Positions 53,505 to 60,624 of a DNA stretch of 60,624 nucleotides are shown here, piece after piece. The notes beneath the pieces are model-generated. The model saw nothing but the letters and a program-made list of their open reading frames with translations, made no database searches and had not been told where the DNA came from. The DNA is from Nemertoderma westbladi (taxonomy: Eukaryota > Xenacoelomorpha > Nemertodermatida > Nemertodermatidae). The stretch's first letter is position 1. Each line of letters starts with the position of its first letter. The stretch is taken from NCBI GenBank assembly GCA_032718475.1, contig JAUCBJ010007052.1, positions 1-60,624 of the forward strand, written 5' to 3'. The position numbers and the translations under genes were made by a program.

Positions 53505-54130
53505 CCGCTAGAGGGTGTATGATCTGAAAATTAACATCTTCTTTAACTTTGTTATTTTCATTCCGAATAGGTTTAAACTCGGTAGGCATCTACTACGGCA
53601 TAGGCCATATCTTTTGCGGAGTCATAGAGTAGTATGAAGTTCCCCTGTCTGCCGCTAAAGGGCGTATTATTTGAAAATTAACATCTTCTCTAGCTTTGTT
53701 ATTTACAATCCGCAAAACTATGAAGTTATATTGCATAAGAGTTCTAAGAGGCGAGCCATGAGGCAAGGTGTTTGAGGCTTATTTAGATATATTATTACTT
53801 AATTTTGACCCCCCAATTGGCATCTACTATGGCATAGGCCATATCTTTTGCGGAGTCATAGAGTAGTATGAAGTTCCCCTGTCTGCCGCTAGAGGGCATA
53901 TTATTTGAAAATTAACATCTTCTCTAGCTTTGTTATTTACAATCCGCAAAACCATGAAGTTATATTGCTTAAGAGTTCTAAGGGGCGAGCCATGAGGCAA
54001 GATGTTTGAGACTTATTTAGATATATTATTACTTAATTTTGACCCCCCAATCGATATCTATTACAATATGGGCTATATCTTTTGCAGAGTCACAGGATTC
54101 TGAAGTTCCCAGTCTGCCGCTAGAGGGCGA
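53505..54130 (-). repeat. Three U units, right arm
   Basis: Three successive copies of the unit marked by CTGCCGCTAGAGGG, AAAATTAACATCTTCT, AGAGTTCTAAG and GACCCCCCAATTG, inverted relative to 31991-33160. Copies 2 and 3 are the most similar to each other. Confidence 0.8.
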
Positions 54131-54372
54131 AATGTCTCAAAGTAAAAACCATATGGTAGCCATGAATTGGTTACTAGGCAATAATACTGCATTTTGCAAC
54201 GTTAGGCCTATTGCTGACCGAACGAAAACTGCCCTGGTTCATGCAGGGATCGAACCCATAACATACAGGAGATGTGAATTCAATGCAACCACTACACCAA
54301 GGTGGAACAGCAACCTTCGAATTTGTTCGTTGACGTTCGAATTTGTAAGACTCTCATTTAAGACCTGACACA
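54131..54372 (-). mobile_element. tRNA-like short repeat, right arm copy
   Basis: Reverse-complement counterpart of 31748-31990, with the tRNA-like core at 54232-54302. Boxes A and B and the acceptor-like ends are kept. Confidence 0.7.
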
Positions 54373-54510
54373 GACTATGCCTCACTGATGCACTGAGGCA
54401 TAGACTATGCCTCACTGAGGCACTGAGGCATAGACTATGCCTCACTGAGGCACTGAGGCATAGACTATGCCTCACTGAGGCATAGACTATGCCTCAGTGC
54501 CTCAGTGAGC
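54373..54510. repeat. Palindromic satellite, right arm
   Basis: About six units of the GAGGCATAG/CTATGCCTC hairpin repeat, closing the right arm. Shorter than the left array. Confidence 0.9.
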
Positions 54511-54620
54511 CACGTGAAGACTAAGTTCTTTCGATCCACAGTGGAAAGTGTATTTTTATATGGGGGTGAGACCTGGACACTGACTAAATCACTTGAACAA
54601 CGAATTGAAGGTTGCTACAC
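54511..54620 (+). pseudogene. LINE1-family fragment
   Basis: About 110 bp matching LINE1 ~46945-47055 (KTKFFR, VESVFLYGGETW). It abuts the satellite and stops at GGTTGCTACAC. Confidence 0.85.
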
Positions 54621-54768
54621 CTTTATTGTTTTATCCTACGCAACACTAACCGTTCCCTGTAGGTCCGAATAATTGAATTCGAATAATTAAAATACTGAAT
54701 TACTGAAATACTGAAATACTGAAAAATACTGATTACTGACAATTAATTTCCTGATTACTGCACTAACC

Positions 54769-56538
54769 ATGGTGAATCTGGACAAGGCAAACACTTCGTA
54801 TCTAAAAACTCTTCTACAAGGCAGAGGTCTTCGATCTACGGGAAGTCGTGCAGAGCTGCTAATCCGTGCTAGAAAATCTGGATTTTTCAATCACAACCAT
54901 AGGGATACTCCTCCTGAGTTGAGGTCGGCTACTCCGGGTGCTACAACAGTGGCTTCTGGGCCCGTTCCTCCTCCCGATAAACCGGCTACTCCGGGCACTA
55001 AAACGGTGGATTCTGGGCGCGTTCCTCCTCCCGATAAACCAGCTACTCCGGGTGCTACAACAATAGATTCTGGGCGCGTTCCTCCTCCCGATAAACCGGC
55101 TACTCCGGGCACTAAAACGGTGGATTCTGGGCGCGTTCCTTCTCCCTATAAACTGGCTACTCCGGGTGCTACAACAGTTGATTCTGGGCGCGTTCCTCCT
55201 CCCGATAAACCGGCTACTCCGGGCACTAAAACGGTGGATTCTGGGCGCGTTCCTCCTCCCTATAAACCGCCTACTCCGGGTGCTACAACAATTGTTTCTG
55301 GGCGCGTTCCTCCTCCCGATAAACCGGCTACTCCGGGCACTAAAACGGTGGATTCTGGGCGCGTTCCTTCTCCCTATAAACTGGCTACTCCGGGTGCTAC
55401 AACAGTTGATTCTGGGCGCGTTCCTCCTCCCGATAAACCGGCGACTCCGGGCACTAAAACGGTGGATTCTGGGCGCGTTCCTCCTCCCGATAAACCGGCT
55501 ACTCCGGGTGCTACAACAATAGTTTCTGGGTGCGTTCCTCCTCCCGATAAACCGGCTACTCCGGGCACTAAAACGGTGGATTCTGGGCGAGTTCCTCCTC
55601 CGGATAAACTGGCTACTCTGGGCACTAAAACGGTGGATTCTGGGCGCGTTCCTCCTCCCAATAAACCGGCTACTCCAGGCTCCAAAATGGTGGATTCTGG
55701 GCGCATTCCTCCTCCCGATAAACTGGCTACTCCGGGCACTAAAATGGTGGATTCTGGGCCCGTTCCTCCTCCCGATAAACTGGCTACTCTGGGCACTAAA
55801 ACGGTGGATTCGGGGCGTGTTCCTCCTCCCGATAAACTGGCTACTCCGGGTGCTACATCAATAGATTCTGGGCGCGTTCCTCCTCCCGATAAACCTGCTA
55901 CTCCGGGCACTAAAACGGTGGATTCTGGGCGCGTTCCTCCTCCCAATAATCTGGCTACTCCGGGTGCTGCGATGGTGGAATCTGGGCGCGTTCCTCCTCC
56001 CGATAAACCGGCTACTCCAGGCACTAAAACGGTGGTTTCTGGGTGCGTTCCTCCTCTCAATAAACTGGCTACTCCGGGTGCTGCGACGGTGGATTCTGGG
56101 TGCGTTCCTCCTCCCGATAAACTGGCTACTCCGGGCACTAAAACGGTGAATTTTGGGCGCATTCCTCCTCATGATAAACCGGCTACTCCGGGTGCTACGA
56201 TGGTGGATTCTGGGCGTGATCCTCATTATATACCAGCTACTATGGGTTCTACACAAGAAATCATAATTGTTGAAGATTTATTGACTGACGGTACATGGAA
56301 GAAGAGGAGTATCACATCTAATACAGCATCACCAAAGTGGAGTCCACAACAAAATCCGAAAACTTTGAAGCATTCCTCGAATAAGTCCATCCCACAACCT
56401 ACCAAATCATCAAACCTACTTACTTGGATCCAAACAAAGACAAACGAAACTAAATCGAAACAACTAAGGCTGAACCCTGAAATATCACCGTTCAAACTGT
56501 GTTCACCATCTCCTCGTAACTCAAATATTTTAATATAA
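54769..56538 (+). CDS. SAP-motif protein with 23 tandem 19-residue repeats
   Basis: 589 residues from an ATG in good context (ACCATGG). Residues ~3-37 fit a SAP motif (NLDKANTSYLKTLL, GRGLRSTGSRAELL), a helix-turn-helix-like fold that binds AT-rich DNA in many chromatin proteins. Residues 54-489 are 23 units of ATPGTKTVDSGRVPPPDKP type, with GTKT and GATT forms often alternating, so the DNA has a 57-bp unit and a partial 114-bp order. The C-terminal 100 residues are Ser/Lys-rich with no known domain. The frame is intact despite the repeats. Whether it is a host gene or belongs to a mobile element is open: all its neighbours are repeats and no intron is visible. An AATAAA-like signal (CAATAAATA, ~56597) follows. 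Confidence 0.7.
   Translation: MVNLDKANTSYLKTLLQGRGLRSTGSRAELLIRARKSGFFNHNHRDTPPELRSATPGATTVASGPVPPPDKPATPGTKTVDSGRVPPPDKPATPGATTIDSGRVPPPDKPATPGTKTVDSGRVPSPYKLATPGATTVDSGRVPPPDKPATPGTKTVDSGRVPPPYKPPTPGATTIVSGRVPPPDKPATPGTKTVDSGRVPSPYKLATPGATTVDSGRVPPPDKPATPGTKTVDSGRVPPPDKPATPGATTIVSGCVPPPDKPATPGTKTVDSGRVPPPDKLATLGTKTVDSGRVPPPNKPATPGSKMVDSGRIPPPDKLATPGTKMVDSGPVPPPDKLATLGTKTVDSGRVPPPDKLATPGATSIDSGRVPPPDKPATPGTKTVDSGRVPPPNNLATPGAAMVESGRVPPPDKPATPGTKTVVSGCVPPLNKLATPGAATVDSGCVPPPDKLATPGTKTVNFGRIPPHDKPATPGATMVDSGRDPHYIPATMGSTQEIIIVEDLLTDGTWKKRSITSNTASPKWSPQQNPKTLKHSSNKSIPQPTKSSNLLTWIQTKTNETKSKQLRLNPEISPFKLCSPSPRNSNILI
54928..56235 (+). repeat. 57-bp tandem repeat, 23 copies
   Basis: Within the SAP ORF. 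The unit length is divisible by three and the unit lacks stops in several frames, which produces long shadow ORFs on the minus strand (55374-56162 and 55858-56256). Confidence 0.95.
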
Positions 56539-58536
56539 TATAGTATAAGTATAAAATAATCAACCTACAGTATAATACATTTCAGTTCGTAGCAATAAAT
56601 ACAGTATACATAATTACTTTCATTATTTAATTAGTAAGAGTCGACCGTGAGCTGACCACGTGACCAGAATGCAGTCAACAGTCTGACTGACAGCTGTAAA
56701 ATAGCTAGTCAGTACAACAGCAGTAAGCTGTCTGCAGTCTGGCAGTCTCAACTCACCATGTCTGACATGTGCGGATTTTCCCACTAATATTCTGATGTTA
56801 GATGGTTAGATAGTTAGACGTAGATATAGGTTTTGCTTGCATACCCTGTAATATAATATTGTACTATTACCTTTAAGACAGTGCGGGACCGGTAACTATT
56901 TTATACAGAACAGACAGAAGTATACGGTAGTATTAACTGGCCCGATAATATTAATCTCATTCAGTCATTACAGCATTATTTAGTCATTTATCAATACCCT
57001 AGATTAGTTGATTTATTATTCAGTTATTATATGTAATGTAACGGTACCATACCTAACTCTGTAAATAAAATAAATGCAAGTATATTATTATGTTATCATA
57101 TATTTATCTTTTACCAATCTATCATCCAGTACTGTAGTGGACTAAAGCCTTATCTAGCCGGAATAGCGTCAAGGTCCTAGCTTTTCGGTTATAATTAGAT
57201 TAGGTGGATTATATCCTGGACCTTGCACTCGTCAGACAGTTGGATTGTTCGTCTTTTTCTTTTATACTTAGAATTCCCAAACCAACAGAAACAGCCAAAT
57301 GCAGACAGACAGACAAATTTGAAATTAGTTAGGATAGGACAGTAGGAGGCGGGCGATGTCCTTTATAATCAGAATATTAGAGGATTAGTTCAGTAGTTAG
57401 GGGCCTACCGTCTGACCGTAGGCCTACAGCTTTTTATGCTAGTCATCTACCAGTCTACAGATCTAGGCTATATAACTTTCAGACTGTTTAACGACGGAAC
57501 GGTAGGCTTATATCTGTATATGGCAGTACTGCAGTATGGGTAGGTCAGTAGGTAGGTAGGTTACAGGTTACAGCATATTTCAGTATTTAGCTGTTTAGGC
57601 AGTTAGGCCTATCAGCCTATGTAAATTATTGATTGGTTGATATTTGGAAATTTTGAATTTAATATTATAATGGCAGAATGCTGGAATGATTATAATATGA
57701 TATATATATATATATACGTACATTCACATTATATACCGGTTCAGTACTGATGATTACCTTTTCTGCCTTTCAGTTTGTGTAGGCTTAATTTTGTTTGTAT
57801 TTGGATACCAGTACGGTAATTAGGCCTAATGTAATTTTGTTTGTATTTGGATACCGGTAATTAGGCCTAATTTTGAGTAATTTATGAAATTTGAATAATA
57901 TTGTTATTTAATGTTGATTGTCTTATGAATATGATATGATATGATATATATTATAATGGCAGATTTTCTTCTTATGTAATACTGTAATAGGCAGAATTTT
58001 AATACCGGTATTGCTAAACTTATTTGGCTGGATTGTTGATAGGCAGATACACGTCTATCTACCTAAGTAAATACAGAAAGACTGACAGATAAAATTTGAA
58101 CAGACCGGAATATTTATTATAATTATGATAACTTTAGTAGGCCTTTATATAACCGTCGATACTATATATGAAGGAAACTTGTACATGAACATTGTTGACG
58201 AATACCTGTCTGCCTGTTTCTCTTTAGTTGGTAGGCCTACCCCTATCAAGAAATTAATTATATACAGATATAGGCCTAGGCCTAAATAAATTATAGGAAA
58301 GAAATTGCGTTCTGCCATTATAGCGGTAGGTATATATTACTGTAGGTTTACCAGACAGCCAGAAAGGAGAAAGGAATTATATAAAGGACTTATCTTTACA
58401 GCACGATATTTGTTTGAAATAGGCAGATAGGGAGTGATAGGAATAGAAAGTTGATATAAGACTGATATATAATTAGAAGTAAGAAAGAATAAAAATTTAT
58501 AAATAAATAAAATTTGTAATAACAAAGGGATATAAA
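56539..58536. other. Non-coding interval upstream of element E gag
   Basis: 2 kb without a credible ORF. Holds TA and GATAT microsatellites (57699-57718, ~57930), ACCGGT-centred motifs (57735, 57855, 58001) and many TAGGCCTA palindromes, like the leader of element A. A TATA-like ATTATATAAAGG occurs near 58378. It probably contains the LTR or leader of element E, but no second copy is in the window to define it. Confidence 0.5.
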
Positions 58537-59055
58537 ATGGAACAGAAAGATTTAGAAAGTAATGTTGACAGTACCAGTACAGTAGTTAATGTTGTACAAA
58601 CCTCGCAACCTGCAGGTGCAGAGGCAAGTGCAACATGCCGAGACAAGCATATGACACGATCTGGAACTTGCTATAGTGGGTCGCTTGATGGTCGGAGAGT
58701 TGCTGAAAATGTTCGTTCTAGCTCTCGAGGTTTGGCCAACCTGGGGAGTCAGGATCGGGTAAAGCAGCTCAAACGATCTATCACGACTTCACGAACGCAT
58801 ATCCAATCTGTTATAGACAAGTTGTCGGCTAGAATTAGTGATAATGCCAGATTGGAGGAAGTACGAGATATAATAAATAGAACAGACCATTCTTTACAGA
58901 CATATCATATTAATTTTCAGGAACTAGTACATTTAGCAGGAGTAGATGATTCTAAGTATGTGACAGCACAAACTAAGGAAAAGGATGCACTTAATAATTC
59001 ATGGAATAGATTAAAGAAAAAGTGTGGAATAAATAATAGTGTAGGTGATGTGTAA
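58537..59055 (+). CDS. Element E gag-like N-terminal ORF
   Basis: 172 residues from ATG at 58537, after an AT-rich leader. A Ser/Thr-rich start is followed by a helical stretch (VKQLKRSITTSRTHIQSVIDKL, shortened here) resembling in character the N-termini of BEL gags. It ends at TAA 59053-59055, but coding continues in the -1 frame, which is open from 59049. Either one base is missing or extra, or a frameshift joins the two. No recognised domain; assigned to gag through the continuation. Confidence 0.55.
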   Translation: MEQKDLESNVDSTSTVVNVVQTSQPAGAEASATCRDKHMTRSGTCYSGSLDGRRVAENVRSSSRGLANLGSQDRVKQLKRSITTSRTHIQSVIDKLSARISDNARLEEVRDIINRTDHSLQTYHINFQELVHLAGVDDSKYVTAQTKEKDALNNSWNRLKKKCGINNSVGDV

Positions 59056-60624
59056 ATAAGAATGTGCTAGGATTGGGGGAGACCATTTTAGCACAAGAAT
59101 TTGTAGTTGAACCTGATGTACCAAAGGAAGGAATTGACCTTCAAGAAAAGTGCTCCAATTATGTTCAGAATGTTAATTTTGAAGAAGATATTTCTGTATG
59201 TAATGAATCAGTAGCAAGTAGTTTAGGTAGCAGTAAATCTCATAGTAGTAAACGGTCGAGGTCTTCAGCACGAAGTTCGGCCAGCTGTACTATGGAGCGA
59301 ATTATTGAGTTAAGAGTGAAGGCCCGTAAAGAACGTGTAGCTGCTCAAGTCAACGCTAAACTTCAAGGGGAGATAATTAAGAGTGACTTAGAAATAGCAA
59401 AGAAAGCAGCGGCATTAGAAGCAGGTAGGAGAGCAAGCAGTAGTGCCATTAATTTTCAGAAAGAGTTATTGAAAGTTGATTTACAACAGCAGGAAAGGCT
59501 TTTGATATCAGAAACGGAGCTGAAAAACCAAAAACGTGAAGCTGAAAATACAAAGCGCAGAAATAGTTTAGAGCAGGAACGAATTTGCAATGAGAAACGT
59601 TTGGACTTAGAGAGAATTGAAGAAGAAAATCGGCAACAGTTAGAGAAGATTAGATATGAAAGTGAACAAGCTGCACTGGAGAAGACATTAGTTGAACAAA
59701 GAATTGAGAAAGAGCGGACTCTGACTCAAATAGAAACGGAACAAGAGCGTTTAAATAAAGAGAAGGAAGCTGAGCTCAGTGCGGAGGAGAGTAGGAGAAG
59801 ATTGCATGAAGAAACTGTCAATAGATTAATATCAGCCGATAATCTTAACTTTGAGGAGGCACAATGGGTAAGATATTATGAAAATACCCATGGAGAGGTA
59901 ATCAGTACAACTACAGCTGAATTGGATCAAGAAGCCGATGATTTCGATACCAGTATTGATAATCTGGTGTCAGATGCAATTAGTAGTATCAATGTACCGG
60001 AATTATTCAATGAATCACTGCCTCTTGATGATATTACAGTATTAAGAAATGTAGGCAGAGCAGATACAGATGATGAACCAAAGGTAGTTAATGTAGGTTA
60101 TTCATTAGAACCAGCAGTTAGTATTAGTGGACCCATTTGTTCTGAAATGGTAAATTTAGATACAAATTTTTTGCAAGATATAGGTCTAACTACTCAAGGG
60201 ATTAGCACCTCAGCTAGGCTGAGCAGTGATGTAGGATTGGTTCAATGTGTGGCAGGTTCTAATGTTGCTACAAAAATTTCAACATCCCAAAGGGGCTCAG
60301 ATGTATTAAATGTACATTTTAATAAAAAGAGAGATCCAGAGCCTCTCAGTGTACACAAACAAGCCAGTAGCTTACAAAATTCAAATAACAGTTTGATAAC
60401 ATTTTTTGATGATTATCACTTTAATGACAGTTTTGAAGATCTAAACGTAGGCATATCTTCTGCATCAACGCCTTTGATGCCTGTCACTACTACAACCCCA
60501 CATTTACAACCGAGATTGCATGTCCATTTTGATCCCAATATGGATATTAACTCTTTCAATAGAGAACCTATTTTAAAAAATCGACAAAAGAGTCATACAG
60601 TTAATGCTTTAGAACATGTTGAAG
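59049..60624 (+). CDS. Element E gag-like coiled-coil protein (runs off the window)
   Basis: An open frame of at least 525 codons to the window end, with no stop. After a Ser-rich patch (SSKSHSSKRSRSSARSS) it forms a ~200-residue Glu/Lys/Gln-rich coiled coil (~59290-59860), then FEEAQWVRYYENT and a low-complexity acidic segment. The layout (helical head, Ser-rich patch, long coiled coil, linker) matches the first half of element A gag, so the capsid and knuckle domains would be expected just beyond 60624. A cytoskeletal coiled-coil protein is the alternative. Confidence 0.55.

Noticed and set aside
55374-56162. 262- and 132-codon minus-strand ORFs opposite the SAP gene
   Set aside because: They result from the 57-bp repeat, whose length is divisible by three and which lacks stops in those frames.
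59050-59090. Small intron (GTAAATAAG ... TTTTAG) joining the two element E frames
   Set aside because: About 40 nt is below a plausible intron length, and the -1 frame is already open across it.

Overview
This 60.6-kb window is animal nuclear DNA and consists almost entirely of mobile elements nested in one another. I see no bacterial-type operon, no rRNA gene, no CRISPR array and no clear single-copy host gene. BEL/Pao retrotransposons, LINEs with 3-bp tails, tRNA-like repeats and AT-rich MITEs point to an invertebrate metazoan. The species cannot be named from the sequence.

Left third (1-28.5 kb). A decayed plus-strand BEL/Pao element (element B) starts with its gag at base 19. At base 283 it is split by a very large, young BEL/Pao element on the minus strand (element A, 284-18938, 18,655 bp). 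Element A has ~1.17-kb LTRs that are >99% alike and a perfect 5-bp target-site duplication. It carries gag, pol (protease, RT, RNase H, integrase) and a third ORF of 1413 codons. Element B resumes at 18939 with the rest of gag, protease, RT and RNase H, lacks integrase, and then carries a broken homologue of the same third ORF. That shared third protein is the most unusual item here. It has a divergent DEDD-type 3'-5' exonuclease-like core (the family of RNase D, Mut-7, WRN and EXD1) followed by three CCHC-like zinc knuckles. Element B also carries eight copies of a 19-bp near-palindrome that sits in coding DNA in all three reading frames.

Middle (28.5-54.6 kb). After a non-coding stretch comes a broken C2H2-finger gene with an acidic repeat tail. 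From 31.4 to 54.5 kb lies a ~23-kb segment with inverted composite arms made of palindromic satellite, tRNA-like repeat, AT-rich unit and MITE. The left arm is interrupted by an intact BEL/Pao element D (34102-41226, 672-bp LTRs, TSD ACTAT). The right arm keeps an uninterrupted copy of that insertion site. Between the arms is a third BEL fragment (element C), split by a minus-strand LINE (LINE2), which is itself split by a plus-strand LINE (LINE1) and a poly(A)-ended insert.

Right end (54.6-60.6 kb). An intact ORF encodes a SAP DNA-binding motif followed by 23 tandem 19-residue proline-rich repeats. After ~2 kb of non-coding DNA, a further gag-like gene (element E) runs off the window.

Order of insertion read from the nesting: B before A; C before LINE2 before LINE1 and the poly(A) insert; arms before D. 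A and D are the youngest and could still be active.
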